Assembly (NCBI RefSeq): GCF_022829295.1
Contig: NZ_JAKSYH010000121.1
Coordinates: 1-64,000 of the forward strand
Length of the DNA: 64,000 nt
Source: Methylobacterium sp. J-088
GTDB taxonomy: Bacteria > Pseudomonadota > Alphaproteobacteria > Rhizobiales > Beijerinckiaceae
Direction of reading: 5' to 3'
The translations under genes were made by a program, and so were the position numbers. The first letter of the stretch is position 1; the number at the start of each line of letters is the position of its first letter. Below, piece by piece: positions 28,844 to 38,408 of this stretch. The notes beneath the pieces are model-generated. The model ran no database searches, had not been told where the DNA came from, and worked only from the letters and a program-made list of their open reading frames with translations.

Positions 28844-29962
28844 TCAGACCACCACGGTGATCGCTTGCGCGGCGCGGGTCAGGCCGGTGTAGAGCCAGCG
28901 CGCCCGGTGCTCGCGGAAGGCGTAGGATTCGTCGAAGAGCGTCACCCGGTCCCATTGGGAACCCTGCGCCTTGTGCACCGTCAGCGCGTAGCCGTAGGTG
29001 AACTCGTCGGTCTCCCGGCGCAGGAACAGCGGGATCTCCTCGTCCGAGCCGGCGATCATCGACCGCAGCACCTTGATGTCGGTGGGCTTCCGGCGCAGGC
29101 CCGGATCGTCCTCGGGCACCACGTCGAGGCGGATCAGGTCCGGCCGCGGCGGCGCGCGCAGGGCCTGCACCGTCCAGGTGGAGCCGTTGAGCAAGCCTTT
29201 CACTCGGTCATTGCGCAGGCAGACGAGCTTCTCGCCGATCGCCGGCATCGGGTCGGTGTGGCCGGCGAGTTCCCGCAGGCGGCCATTGTAGAGCCGGCGG
29301 GTCTTATTGAGCCCGACCAGGACCTGATCGCATTCGAGGACTTCGGCCGGGTCGAGGGCGCGGCGCGAAACCACCCGGCTCTGCCCGAAGGTGCCGAGTT
29401 CCAGCCGTCCGCCCTCACGGATGGTCATCGCCATGCGGACGATCGGATCGTCCTTGGCCTGTCGATGGACCTCGGTCAGCATCACGTCGGGCTCGGCCTC
29501 GGTGAAGAAGCCGCCGCCGCGCACCGGCGGCAGCTGCGCCGGGTCGCCCAGCACCAGCACCGGCCGTTCGAACGACAGGAGGTCGTTGCCGAGATCGGAA
29601 TCGACCATCGAGCATTCGTCGATGATGATCAGGTCCGCCTTGGCGGCGAGGCCCGAGCGATTCAGCGTGAAGGTCGGGCCGCCCTCCTCCGCCTCCTTGG
29701 TGCGGTAGATCAGCGAGTGGATCGTGGCGGCGTCGTAGCAGCCCTTCTGGCGCATCACCGAGGCGGCCTTGCCGGTGAAGGCGCCGTACACCACCGTGCC
29801 GTCCACATCCTCGGCGATCCGCCGGGCGAGCGTGGTCTTGCCGGTCCCGGCATAGCCGAACAACCGGAAGACCTGGGATCCGCCGTCCCGCCGCCACGCG
29901 GCGATCGCCTTGAGCGCCGCGTCCTGCTGGGGGGCGTAGGCCGCGGGCAGCCCCGCGCTCAT
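28844..29962 (-). CDS. RecD/Dda-like superfamily 1 DNA helicase
   Basis: 372-residue ATP-dependent DNA helicase. Motif I is FGYAGTGKTTLARRI, Ia is GAFTGKAASVM, motif II is LIIIDECSMV, III is LVLGDPAQLPPV, V/VI is YALTVHKAQGSQWD and LYTGLTRAA. It lacks the long N-terminus of RecD2 and resembles the compact Dda/exodeoxyribonuclease-V alpha-like helicases common in proteobacteria and phages. The role is probably DNA repair or replication-fork processing. It starts 10 bases downstream of the hemF stop, so they may be co-transcribed. Confidence 0.88.
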   Translation of the reverse strand: MSAGLPAAYAPQQDAALKAIAAWRRDGGSQVFRLFGYAGTGKTTLARRIAEDVDGTVVYGAFTGKAASVMRQKGCYDAATIHSLIYRTKEAEEGGPTFTLNRSGLAAKADLIIIDECSMVDSDLGNDLLSFERPVLVLGDPAQLPPVRGGGFFTEAEPDVMLTEVHRQAKDDPIVRMAMTIREGGRLELGTFGQSRVVSRRALDPAEVLECDQVLVGLNKTRRLYNGRLRELAGHTDPMPAIGEKLVCLRNDRVKGLLNGSTWTVQALRAPPRPDLIRLDVVPEDDPGLRRKPTDIKVLRSMIAGSDEEIPLFLRRETDEFTYGYALTVHKAQGSQWDRVTLFDESYAFREHRARWLYTGLTRAAQAITVVV

Positions 29963-29972
29963 GACAGCCCCA

Positions 29973-30905
29973 TCACGGCCAGCGCACGGTGGGCGGCATC
30001 GAGGACAGGATCGAGGCGACGTTGCCGCCGGTCTTCAGGCCGAAGATCGTGCCGCGATCATAGAGCAGATTGAACTCGACGTAGCGCCCACGCCGCACCT
30101 GCTGCTCGAACCGGTCGGCCTCGGTCCAGGCCGTGCCGAGATTGTCGCGGACGATCTTCGGATAGGCCTCAAGGAAGGCCTGTCCCACGTCGCGCGTGAA
30201 GGCGAGATCGGCCTGCGGGTCGCCGGTCCAGCGGTAGTCATAAAAGATCCCGCCAATGCCGCGCGGCTCGTTCCGGTGCTTGAGGTGGAAGTATTCGTCG
30301 CACCACGCCTTGTAGCGCGGATAGTCGACGCCGTGCGCCACGCAGGCCCGCTCCAGGCAGGCGTGGAAGTGGCGGCTGTCCGGATCCTCCTGAGTGCGGC
30401 GCCGGTCGAGCACGGGGGTGAGATCGGCCCCGCCGCCGAACCACGCCCGCGTCGTCGCGACGAAGCGGGTGTTCATGTGCACCGTCGGCGCATGCGGATT
30501 CCAGGGATGGGCGATCAGCGAGATCCCGGTGGCGAAGAAGCGCGGGTCCTCGGACGCCCCGGGCATCTGGGCCCGGAACTCCGGCGCGAACTCGCCGTGC
30601 ACCGTCGAGATGTGGACGCCGGCCTTCTCGAACACGCGGCCCTTGAGCATCGACATCACGCCACCGCCGCCGGGCCGGCCGGTATGGTCGGTGCGGTTCC
30701 AGGGCGTCTTCACGAAGGTGCCCGGCCCGTCGGGCGCGTCCGAGTGGAACGGCCCCTCGGCCTCCGCCTCCAGCGCCTCAAGCGCCGCGAGGATGCGGTC
30801 GCGCAGGGTTTCGAACCACGCGGCCGCCTCGGATTTCATGGCCGTGACATCGGCCTCGGCGGGAGGTGCAGCCAGGGCTGCGCGCGCATCATCCGGCATC
30901 GTCAT
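29973..30905 (-). CDS. hemF: aerobic coproporphyrinogen III oxidase
   Basis: 310 residues (family about 300). Oxygen-dependent decarboxylation of coproporphyrinogen III to protoporphyrinogen IX in haem and chlorophyll synthesis. Signature parts seen: [57 protein letters not shown], and the C-terminal [20 protein letters not shown] at 30905 is preferred to an upstream start at 30941, which would add only basic residues. Confidence 0.95.
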   Translation of the reverse strand: MTMPDDARAALAAPPAEADVTAMKSEAAAWFETLRDRILAALEALEAEAEGPFHSDAPDGPGTFVKTPWNRTDHTGRPGGGGVMSMLKGRVFEKAGVHISTVHGEFAPEFRAQMPGASEDPRFFATGISLIAHPWNPHAPTVHMNTRFVATTRAWFGGGADLTPVLDRRRTQEDPDSRHFHACLERACVAHGVDYPRYKAWCDEYFHLKHRNEPRGIGGIFYDYRWTGDPQADLAFTRDVGQAFLEAYPKIVRDNLGTAWTEADRFEQQVRRGRYVEFNLLYDRGTIFGLKTGGNVASILSSMPPTVRWP

Positions 30906-31196
30906 GGCCGAGGCTTTCCCACCCCGCCGGGCCGCCGTCAATTCGGTCGTGACCGGATCGGCGCATCACCGCGGTGTTGCACGACCGCGGCCGTTGACTT
31001 TCACCGCTCGGGGGCGCGGACGCGCTCTTCCCGACGAGGGCGCACGCATCCGGTACGCCGAGGGATTTCAGGTTCGCACGAAGGTGATCGATCTAGACAG
31101 CATTGATCATATCGGGAGAACGAAGAATCGATTTAGTCTAATCACCAGAGAGACGAGTCAAGGCTCAAACCGGTCCTGCGAAAGTCCCCATCCGTC

Positions 31197-31634
31197 CTAC
31201 TCCGCGGGTGGACGGCCTACGGGCTTGAGCAGACCGGTGGCACTGGCCACCGCCAAGCCTTCGGCATCCCGGATCTCAGCCTCACAGAAGATCACGTCGC
31301 GCCCGGACCGGGTCACGCGCCCCTCCGCGAGCAGGACGCCGCGCCCGGGATTCAGGAACCGGGTCTGCATGTCGAGGGTCACCACGGGCCGCCCGACGCT
31401 GAGGCGCGCCGCCGTGCCGAGGGCGACGTCGAGCAGGGTGCAGAGCACGCCGCCATGGGCGATGCCAAGATTGTTGGCATGTTCCGGGCGCAGGACGAGC
31501 CGCAGCCGCGTCCGCCCCTCGCACACGTCCAACGCCTCGATCCCGCAGAACTTCACGAACGGAATGTGCGCTCCGAAGACGGTGCCGGGCTCCGAATTCT
31601 GATCCACATCCACCGTCCCGGCTTCCCCCGACAA
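31197..31634 (-). CDS. PaaI-type hotdog thioesterase
   Basis: 145 residues. Hotdog-fold acyl-CoA thioesterase; the active-site loop reads NNLGIAHGGVLCTLLDVALGTAA, the HGG-xx-TLxD pattern of the PaaI subgroup, with VTLDMQTRFLNPGRG and VIFCEAEIRDAEG following. The exact thioester is unknown. Stands alone between larger spacers. Confidence 0.88.
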   Translation of the reverse strand: MSGEAGTVDVDQNSEPGTVFGAHIPFVKFCGIEALDVCEGRTRLRLVLRPEHANNLGIAHGGVLCTLLDVALGTAARLSVGRPVVTLDMQTRFLNPGRGVLLAEGRVTRSGRDVIFCEAEIRDAEGLAVASATGLLKPVGRPPAE

Positions 31635-32105
31635 ACTTCTTTATGACGCAGGGCGGATCAAGCCCCAAGGCTCTTCTCGCACAGCACCGGACCCGAAGGA
31701 TGCCGTAGCCCGGTGCTCCGGGGCTGCCCACGGCTACCCGCAGCGCGGTCTCGCCTCTGGCTCCCATCAGATCTTCCTGATCGCCCGGCGTACACAACGA
31801 GAGCGCGACAGGACGGGCCGTGAGGTTTCACCGGTCTCGTCAGACCGGCAACCGATCTTCGCAAACCAAGGGACCGGCTTGTCACCGGTCGGAGGCCCGC
31901 CGGCACGGCAGCGGTATCTGGAACTGGTGAAACCGGCCATCCCACCAATCGGGTTTCTCGGGCAACGATTTCAGCTGGACCGGCCGGTTGAATAATATGC
32001 GTGTTAACGGGCGGCAGCTTGTGTATGGAAATCCTCGACGACGACTTGATTTTGCTGCAGAGACGTTAGAACCGTCTCACCACCACCACATAGAGGGAAT
32101 CATCG
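31635..32105. other. 471-base divergent region before mucR-like gene
   Basis: No gene recognised. It contains short dyads (GACCGGCTTGTCACCGGTC near 31870-31890) and an AT-rich patch TTGAATAATATG (31987-31998) that could be a promoter element. AGAGGGA lies about 8 bases before the MucR start. MucR proteins often regulate their own promoters, so binding sites would be expected here. Confidence 0.4.
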
Positions 32106-32606
32106 ATGGACGACAACGCCCCTGAACAGCAGCAGACCTTTATCGAGCAGGCCTCGGACATCGTCTCGGCGTATGTCTCGAACAATTCCGTGCCGATCAG
32201 CGAGCTGCCCGGTCTGCTGGCCGGCGTCCATGCCGCTCTGGCGAAGCTGTCCGCCCCCACGGCGGCCGTCACCGAGGCGGCCGACAAGCCGACGCCGGCC
32301 CAGATCCGCAAGTCGGTGACCCCGGATGCGCTGGTCTCTTTCATCGACGGCAAGCCCTACAAGACGCTCAAGCGCCATCTTTCGCGCAACGGCCTGACGA
32401 TCGAGCAGTATCGCGAGCGCTTCGGCCTGCCGCGGGATTATCCGTCGACGGCCGCGAGCTATTCGGCACAGCGCTCCGAGCTGGCCCGCAGCCTGGGCCT
32501 CGGCCAGCAGCGCCGCAAGTCCGTGGCGGTCGAGGAGCCGGTCGAGGAAGTCGCCGAGAAGCCGAAGCGCGCCAGCAAGCCGCGCAAGACCAAGGAAACC
32601 GCCTGA
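32106..32606 (+). CDS. MucR/Ros-family transcriptional regulator, cysteine-less
   Basis: 166 residues. N-terminal oligomerisation part (IEQASDIVSAYVSNNSVPIS), then the Ros/MucR DNA-binding core FIDGKPYKTLKRHLSRNGLT, EQYRERFGLPRDYP and an Ala/Tyr loop. The zinc-ligand cysteines of Ros (C-x2-C) are absent and the second His is replaced, as in zinc-free MucR/Ml proteins of rhizobia. The C-terminus is an added Lys/Pro/Glu-rich tail. Likely a global repressor of surface or symbiosis-type functions. Confidence 0.88.
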   Translation: MDDNAPEQQQTFIEQASDIVSAYVSNNSVPISELPGLLAGVHAALAKLSAPTAAVTEAADKPTPAQIRKSVTPDALVSFIDGKPYKTLKRHLSRNGLTIEQYRERFGLPRDYPSTAASYSAQRSELARSLGLGQQRRKSVAVEEPVEEVAEKPKRASKPRKTKETA

Positions 32607-32618
32607 GGGCAGGCATCC

Positions 32619-32659
32619 GGCCGCCCTACCGAGCCGCATGACGGTTCGGCGGGGCGGCC
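32619..32659 (+). terminator. GC-rich hairpin after mucR-like gene
   Basis: Nearly perfect stem GGCCGCCCTACCGAGCC with GGTTCGGCGGGGCGGCC and loop GCATGAC, 12 bases after the stop. No T-run, which is usual in this genome. Confidence 0.6.
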
Positions 32660-32703
32660 CGGGCGCTCAAGCCGGACGGCGTACGCCCCGCGGGGCGGGT
32701 CCG

Positions 32704-32919
32704 TCAGGCGAAATCAGCGAGGTCATCGGCCACCTCGCCGGCGGCAATCTCAGTCTTGGCCTTTTGGCGCTCCGAGGGCGCGGATCCGGACTTCCGGGCG
32801 TCGTCGTCGGATCCTCGATCCTGCCCAGGCCCTCGATCCTGCTGCCGCAGTGGCGCCGCATCCGGCGGATCGCCCGTGCCCTGCCTGTCCCGGGATTGAT
32901 CCCGCAGCCGATCCGTCAT
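32704..32919 (-). CDS. small hydrophilic hypothetical protein
   Basis: 71 residues, charged and disordered: many Asp, Arg, Gln and Ser, ending in a short acidic helix-like AAGEVADDLADFA. No family is recognised. GGGGA lies about 7 bases before ATG at 32919. Amino-acid use is protein-like rather than the Arg/Ala/Pro-rich look of chance frames, which is why it is kept, with limited confidence. It is convergent with mucR. Confidence 0.5.
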   Translation of the reverse strand: MTDRLRDQSRDRQGTGDPPDAAPLRQQDRGPGQDRGSDDDARKSGSAPSERQKAKTEIAAGEVADDLADFA

Positions 32920-33148
32920 TGCGTATCCCCGCCGATTTAAACCGCGATACTCTGTATCTGGGTCGAAGGGAGGCGCCGGCTATAGTGCTGGACGTACACC
33001 CAAGCACGGTCGATCCTGGCCACACCCCTGATAGGTCCGCCCGTTTGAAACATCGCGCGGCCCCGGCCCGGGAGACAAACCGGAACGTCGGCGTTGCTGG
33101 AGCGCAAGCCGCCGGGCAAACCGGCCGCGACAGGGATGGAACTCCGCG

Positions 33149-33676
33149 ATGACGGACACGCAAACCCGGCCGGAGGCGAGCCGGCGCGACCTGCTGGCGG
33201 CCTCGCTGCTCGGCACGCTCCCGCTGCTTCTTGCGAACGCGGCCGAGGCCTCGCCCCTCAACGCGGAACAGACCATCATCCGCGCCCCGGAGGCGCTGCC
33301 GTGGGTGCCTTCGAAGGATTACCCGGAGCGCAGCGTCGACCGGTGTAATCTCACCGGCGACCTCAACGGCACCGGCCTGTACTACACACTGATCCGCTGG
33401 TGGCCGGGCTACATGAGCGCGCCGCATACCTACACCTCGGACCGGTTCTGCATGGTCCTGTCGGGCACGTGGTGGTGCAACAGCGGCGCGGATTTCGACC
33501 CCGCCGCCTGCCTGCCCGTGAAGGCCGGCAGCTTCGTCCGCCGCGTGGCGGGGACGCCGCACTACGACGGCGTGGTCCGCGACGGGACGGAGCCGGCGGT
33601 GATTGCCATATGCGGCGTGGCGCCGGTGAACTACCGGCTGGTCGACCCGTCGCAACCGGGCTGGCGCCGGGTCTGA
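33149..33676 (+). CDS. Tat-exported cupin-domain protein
   Basis: 175 residues. The N-terminus is a twin-arginine-like signal (ASRRDLLAASLLGTLPLLLA, cleavage near AEA). The mature part is a small cupin barrel: GYMSAPHTYTSDRFCMVLSG, then PVKAGSFVRRVAGTPHYDG, supplying two or three His as metal ligands. Small cupins bind metals or small ligands or act as isomerases/dioxygenases; no substrate can be inferred. The GNAT gene starts 24 bases later and may be co-transcribed. Confidence 0.78.
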   Translation: MTDTQTRPEASRRDLLAASLLGTLPLLLANAAEASPLNAEQTIIRAPEALPWVPSKDYPERSVDRCNLTGDLNGTGLYYTLIRWWPGYMSAPHTYTSDRFCMVLSGTWWCNSGADFDPAACLPVKAGSFVRRVAGTPHYDGVVRDGTEPAVIAICGVAPVNYRLVDPSQPGWRRV

Positions 33677-33700
33677 GGGGCGATCATTTGGGAGTCGCGC

Positions 33701-34162
33701 TTGGGTAATCGGTACGGGCTGGAGATCCGGGCAGCCGCGGGCTCCGACGCGGCCGGCCTCGCGGCTCTCTTGAGCGAGACCGGGGAACCGGTCGGCGCAG
33801 GGGATCTCGCGGCCCGGCTCGAAAGCCTGCAGCGGGCGGGCGGCACGGTTCTCGTCGCCGTCGAATGGGGTCCGCCGAGCGGCCTCATCGCCCTCACCCC
33901 CACCCACACCCTCGATGCGCCCCGCCCGTTTGGCCTGATCACGACCCTCGTTGTGGCAGCCGAATCCCGGCGCCGCGGCATCGGGCGTGTGCTGCTCAAG
34001 GCGGCCGGGCGGGCGGCGCGCCAGGCCGGCTGCGACCGGCTGCTCCTGCGCGTCGGACGGGAACAGCCGACCCTGCGCGCCTTCTGCACCGCAGCCGGTT
34101 TCGCCGGGGGGTCGGAACTCCACGAGCGCCCGTTGCTCAAGCGCGGATCCGGCGAGCCTTGA
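33701..34162 (+). CDS. GNAT-family N-acetyltransferase
   Basis: 153 residues. The acetyl-CoA site is TTLVVAAESRRRGIGRVLL (V-x-x-xx-RxxGxG pattern), followed by a C-terminal LRAFCTAAGF helix. Start codon TTG at 33701 has GGGAG 6-10 bases upstream and no in-frame ATG is near. Substrate unknown. Confidence 0.75.
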   Translation: MGNRYGLEIRAAAGSDAAGLAALLSETGEPVGAGDLAARLESLQRAGGTVLVAVEWGPPSGLIALTPTHTLDAPRPFGLITTLVVAAESRRRGIGRVLLKAAGRAARQAGCDRLLLRVGREQPTLRAFCTAAGFAGGSELHERPLLKRGSGEP

Positions 34163-34232
34163 GGCCCGCGACATCCTGACCGCAGCCGACGGCGCTCCCA
34201 GGCGTTGACTGAGTCAAGCTGGAGTTCCGTTC

Positions 34233-34589
34233 ATGTCCCTGCGATCCGAGACCCCGCCGCGGCCCGGCAACCTGCATGTCGATGCCCCGCCGAATGCGGA
34301 CGCGCCGACCTCCGCGCAGCTCAAGGGCGACATCGACAGTGGCCGCACCGGCGACAAGACCCCCCACATGGATATCGGGGCAGCGCCGCTCGGAACCTGC
34401 GAGGAAGCGGGCGGAACGCCGCCGACATCCCAGGAGGTCCGGATTGCGCGCCAGAACGAGCGGGCCCCGTCCGAGCGGTCGAAGGCCGGTTACGTGCACC
34501 AGCGGCAGCCCTGGGTCGTCCCGGCCTTTGTCGGCTTCATCGTCTTCGCGGCGGTGGCGCTCGGCGGCGGCCTCTGGCTGACGCACTGA
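34233..34589 (+). CDS. hypothetical single-span membrane protein
   Basis: 118 residues. The N-terminal 90 residues are hydrophilic and likely disordered (Pro, Asp, Gly, Thr-rich); one C-terminal helix (about 95-115, VVPAFVGFIVFAAVALGGGL) anchors it, as in tail-anchored proteins. No family recognised. GGAGTTCC lies just before the ATG. Stands alone. Confidence 0.65.
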   Translation: MSLRSETPPRPGNLHVDAPPNADAPTSAQLKGDIDSGRTGDKTPHMDIGAAPLGTCEEAGGTPPTSQEVRIARQNERAPSERSKAGYVHQRQPWVVPAFVGFIVFAAVALGGGLWLTH

Positions 34590-34721
34590 ACCCCGGCGCA
34601 CAAACAGCGCCGGCGCGCGATGATGCAGGACGGCACGGTCCCGCGGGGAGCGTCTTAAAGGTCGATTCACGTCGATGCGGTTAGCGTGAGCTTACTGCAG
34701 TCCTGCGTAAACCGATCGTCC

Positions 34722-35843
34722 ATGCCCTCATCCGTCGATGCTCCGCCGGACCTGTCCGGGCTCCTCGAACTCTCGCGCATCGAGAATCTCGATCTGAAGC
34801 CCGTGATCCTGCGGGTGCAGACCGATCTGTTCGTCCGCGCGCCGGGCCGCGATCGGACTGCAACCGAGATCTTCGAATCCCTCGCCTGCGGTCTGATCCC
34901 CACGGTGGACGAGGAGACCGCCCGGGTGGTCGCCCGGAAGCTCGCCCCCTGCCCCGAGACGCCGCCGGCGGTCCTGGAAGCCCTGGCGCTGCGCGGCGGC
35001 GGCGCCCGCGACGCGGTTGTGGAATTGGCGCCTACGCTGAGCCGCGGCCTGATCGACGCGGCGCTGGCCGACGGCTTCGACATCGCCGACCGGATCGCCG
35101 CCCGGGCCGGGCTGAGCCGCGAGGCGGCGGACGAACTGTCCCGCGAGGGCCGCCCCGAGATCGACCGTGCGCTCGCCGCCAATCTCGGCATCACCCTGCG
35201 CGGTGCGACGCTGGCCCGGCTGGTCGGCCGCGGCCGCGGCGATGCCGACCTCGCCCGGTTGCTCCTGGTCCGCCCCGACGTCTCCGCGGCCGACCTGGTG
35301 CCCCTCTACCTGCACGCCGACCCGATGCGCCGCGCCGTGATCGGCAAGAGCGTGGAAGCGACCGCCGCCCTACGCCCCTGCCCGCCCCCGCCCCGCGACC
35401 TCGGCGAGTCCCTGACCCGGCTCTCGGCCGCGCACGACGTTGCGGCCTTCGTGGCCGCGCTCGCGGACGGGCTCGGCCTGCCCCCCGATTTCCTCGCCCT
35501 GGTCGCCGATCCGGGTGCCCGCTACGACCTCCTCACCCTCGGCCTGCGCGCGGCCGGGCTGCACGAGGAGGAGGCGGTCTACATCTTCCTCACCCTCAAC
35601 CAGGGGGTGGCGCGTTCGGCCGAGCGCGTCGCCGACCTCGTCCGTCTGTTCCGCACGGTGAGCCGCCCGGCGGCGCGGGACCTCGTGGCGGCGATCCTCG
35701 ACCGGCCGCTCACCGAGCGCGGGCGCAGCGAAACGCATCAGCCGGTCCACGGCCCGGAAGCCAAGCTGCGCCAGAGCGCCGCCGCGTCGCGCACGAACCT
35801 GCCGGCCCGCGCCCGCCCGGGAACCAAGGCGGACGTGGGCTGA
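34722..35843 (+). CDS. DUF2336 domain protein
   Basis: 373 residues from ATG 34722, or 385 from GTG 34686; neither has a strong ribosome site. Mainly alpha-helical repeats: SRGLIDAALADGFDIADRIAARAGLS and ALAANLGITLRGATLARLVG are typical of DUF2336, a HEAT-like family of alphaproteobacteria. The basic C-terminal tail is disordered. No catalytic motif is seen; likely a scaffold or regulator. Confidence 0.78.
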   Translation: MPSSVDAPPDLSGLLELSRIENLDLKPVILRVQTDLFVRAPGRDRTATEIFESLACGLIPTVDEETARVVARKLAPCPETPPAVLEALALRGGGARDAVVELAPTLSRGLIDAALADGFDIADRIAARAGLSREAADELSREGRPEIDRALAANLGITLRGATLARLVGRGRGDADLARLLLVRPDVSAADLVPLYLHADPMRRAVIGKSVEATAALRPCPPPPRDLGESLTRLSAAHDVAAFVAALADGLGLPPDFLALVADPGARYDLLTLGLRAAGLHEEEAVYIFLTLNQGVARSAERVADLVRLFRTVSRPAARDLVAAILDRPLTERGRSETHQPVHGPEAKLRQSAAASRTNLPARARPGTKADVG

Positions 35844-35853
35844 CGGATCGCCC

Positions 35854-36174
35854 TCAGCGGGGCTCGATCCCCCGCCAAGCGGGCTGTCGGTCGGCCGCCT
35901 CCAGGGTGTCGGTCGAGGGCGTATCCGCGGCGTCTTGAGGTTCGCCGGCCCGGCGGCTCAACTCCGCCATCAGGCCGCGGGCGAGCACTGCCCGGGCGAC
36001 CCGCTCGCGGGTTTCGGCGGGGACAGCCTCCAGGGCCGCCGGAAGCACCGCCGAGGCGCTCGGCAGCCTCCCCGTGAGCTTGCGGGCCTCCGCGGCCGGA
36101 TCAGCGCCCCCACGCATCAGCGCGAGATACGAGAGCACGCCGATCACCAGCGCGGCGCGCAGCAGGACGGTCAT
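35854..36174 (-). CDS. hypothetical small membrane-anchored protein
   Basis: 106 residues. A hydrophobic N-terminal segment (MTVLLRAALVIGVLSYLALM) is a signal anchor. The remainder is Ala/Glu-rich helix, then a Thr/Asp-rich tail. No family is recognised. ATG at 36174 is preferred since the upstream frame gives basic non-protein-like sequence. Convergent with the DUF2336 gene, 10 bases apart. Confidence 0.6.
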   Translation of the reverse strand: MTVLLRAALVIGVLSYLALMRGGADPAAEARKLTGRLPSASAVLPAALEAVPAETRERVARAVLARGLMAELSRRAGEPQDAADTPSTDTLEAADRQPAWRGIEPR

Positions 36175-36475
36175 GGTTCGTCGTCTCCGCTCAGTGTGAA
36201 TCGCATCGACGCGCGTGCTGGCTGTCGCCAAGGGTGACGATGCGCGGCCGCGAGCTTTCGACAGGTTTCGTGAACCGGGCCTCAACCAGCCTGGGCTTTC
36301 GCGCGCGATGGTGAACGAAGCTTATCCGAATGCGCTTGGTTACCTTGCGGAAAGCATCCTGACCGTTCTGACCCCACGCGCAACACTCGTTTAAGCCGTC
36401 TCTGCGACCGTTCGGAAGTTGTTCGAAAGTCGAACCGGAGGCGCGAGGGATGCGGAAACGCATACATCGCGGCGT
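36175..36475. other. 301-base divergent spacer
   Basis: Lies between the small membrane-anchored protein (minus) and the membrane kinase (plus) and should carry both promoters. No strong -35/-10 pair or dyad was recognised. Part of it may code the kinase N-terminus if translation starts at TTG 36419. Confidence 0.35.
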
Positions 36476-38365
36476 GTGCCAGCCTTGCCTATTAAAAAAG
36501 TCCTGACTTCGTTGATCGACGACCGTCTCGCGGGGCTGGTTCACGCCTCCGCGGCCGATGATGTCGCCACCCGGTGCCGCCATCAGCGCTTCCTGGTGTC
36601 GCGCCTCGCCACCGGCGCCGTGATGATGGTCGGCCTGCCGCCCTACCTGCTGTGGCGCGGCGTGCCCTCCGGCATCGAGGTTCTGGCGATCGCGAGTCTG
36701 CTGTTGCCGGTCTTCGCCGCCGTGCTGCTCGTCCGGACGGGATCGCTCTGGCTCGCCCATGCGGTCTCCGCGGCGGGCCTGACCGGGATCGTGGTGGCGC
36801 TGTCGAGCGTCACGGGGGGCGTCGCGTCCCCGGCCGCGGTCTGGCTGGTGGCGATCCCCGTGGAGGCGCTGATCTCGGGATCGCTGCGCGCGACGCTGGC
36901 GGCGGCCGCCATGGCGGTCCTCGGCGTGCTGGCATTGGCCGGTCTCGACGCGTTCGCGATCGCCTTGCCGGTCATGGACATCTCCGCCGGCCTCGCCCTG
37001 CCGGCCTTCGCGCTCACGGCGATCAGCCACGTCGCCGCCCAGGCCCTGGAGCACGAGCGCAACGAGGGCGCGTGGCGCGAGCGGCTGCGCGACAACGAGG
37101 CCCGGGACCGGCTGTTGCTCTCGGCGATTGACGATCTCGTGACCTGGCACGACCGCAACGGCCGCGTCGTGGACGCCTCCGTGTCGGCGACGCGGCTGCT
37201 CGGCAGCGAGCCGGCGCGTCTGCACGGCCACGGCTTCCTGGAGCGGGTCCACGTGGCGGACCGGCCGGCTTTCCTCCAGGCGGTGAGCGATGTCGCCGCG
37301 ACCGGGCGTCCCGCGACCCTACCGCTGCGCCTGCACGTCGAGGCCGGACGGCCCGATGGCGCACGCCTGATCCACGCCGAGATGCGCGCCCACCGGATCG
37401 AACACGGTCCCCACGACGCCGCCACCGCGGTGGTGGCGGTGACCCGCGACATGACCGAGCATTACCGCCATGCGGAAGAGCTGGAGCGCGCCCGCGCCGA
37501 GGCCGAGCGGGCCGACGCCATCAAGGGCCGGTTCCTGGCCAACGTCACCCACGAGCTGCGCACGCCGCTCAACGCGATCATCGGCTTCTCCGAGGTTCTG
37601 GCCGGCGAAGGTGCGCCCAGCCTCAGCGCCGAACAGGCGCGGGACTATGCCGGGATCATCGGCGCCTCCGGCCACCACCTGCTCGGCGTCGTCAACACGC
37701 TCCTCGACATGAGCCGGATCCAGAGCGGCAACTTCGATTATGCGCCGGAGGTGTTCGACATCGCGGGGCTGCTCCAGTCCTGCTGCGACCTGATGCGGCT
37801 GAGGGCCGAGGCTGCGGGCGTCAGCCTGGCGGTCGCAGCGTCGGGTCCGGTCGAAATCACCGCCGATCCCGGCGCCTGCCGGCAGATCCTGATCAACCTC
37901 GTCTCGAACGCCGTGAAGTTCACCCCGCGCGGCGGGCGGGTCGACCTGTCGCTGCGCCGCGGTGTCGAGGGCCTCGACATCGTCGTCGCCGATACGGGCT
38001 GCGGGATCGGCGCGGAGGATCTGTTGAAGCTCGGCACGCCGTTCTTCCAGGCCGGGGCCGGCGACTACAAGCGTCAGCACGAGGGGACCGGACTCGGCCT
38101 CTCGGTGGTGCAGGGATTGGTCGGCCTCCATGGCGGCGCGATGCGGATCGAGAGCGCGCCCCAGTCCGGCACCGTCGTCACCGTGACGCTGCCCCGGGTC
38201 TGCCGCGCGCCGAAAACCGCCTGCGGCCCGGCGCCGATCCGCATCGCCGTGCGGGGCGCGCCTCAGCCGCGCCGGGTCGTACGCCTGCCGCTCGGTCTGT
38301 TCGACGCCGAGCCGGGGCTCACGCTGAGCACCGGGCCGGGTTCGGCGCTGCGCCGGACCGGCTGA
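36476..38365 (+). CDS. membrane PAS sensor histidine kinase
   Basis: About 629 residues from GTG 36476 (648 if TTG 36419; start uncertain). Five to six transmembrane helices come first (about 40-190). A PAS domain follows (about 210-330) with WHDRNGRVVDASVSATRLLG. HisKA has His359 in NVTHELRTPLNAIIGFSEVL, and the HATPase domain has INLVSNAVKFTPRGG and [13 protein letters not shown]. The layout resembles the PleC/DivJ-like kinases of alphaproteobacteria. The C-terminal 60 residues are Pro/Arg-rich and unassigned. No regulator gene is adjacent. Confidence 0.85.
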   Translation: MPALPIKKVLTSLIDDRLAGLVHASAADDVATRCRHQRFLVSRLATGAVMMVGLPPYLLWRGVPSGIEVLAIASLLLPVFAAVLLVRTGSLWLAHAVSAAGLTGIVVALSSVTGGVASPAAVWLVAIPVEALISGSLRATLAAAAMAVLGVLALAGLDAFAIALPVMDISAGLALPAFALTAISHVAAQALEHERNEGAWRERLRDNEARDRLLLSAIDDLVTWHDRNGRVVDASVSATRLLGSEPARLHGHGFLERVHVADRPAFLQAVSDVAATGRPATLPLRLHVEAGRPDGARLIHAEMRAHRIEHGPHDAATAVVAVTRDMTEHYRHAEELERARAEAERADAIKGRFLANVTHELRTPLNAIIGFSEVLAGEGAPSLSAEQARDYAGIIGASGHHLLGVVNTLLDMSRIQSGNFDYAPEVFDIAGLLQSCCDLMRLRAEAAGVSLAVAASGPVEITADPGACRQILINLVSNAVKFTPRGGRVDLSLRRGVEGLDIVVADTGCGIGAEDLLKLGTPFFQAGAGDYKRQHEGTGLGLSVVQGLVGLHGGAMRIESAPQSGTVVTVTLPRVCRAPKTACGPAPIRIAVRGAPQPRRVVRLPLGLFDAEPGLTLSTGPGSALRRTG

Positions 38366-38408
38366 GCCCAAAATCCCCCCGGAACACGATCCCCCGGAAG
38401 GAGACACG

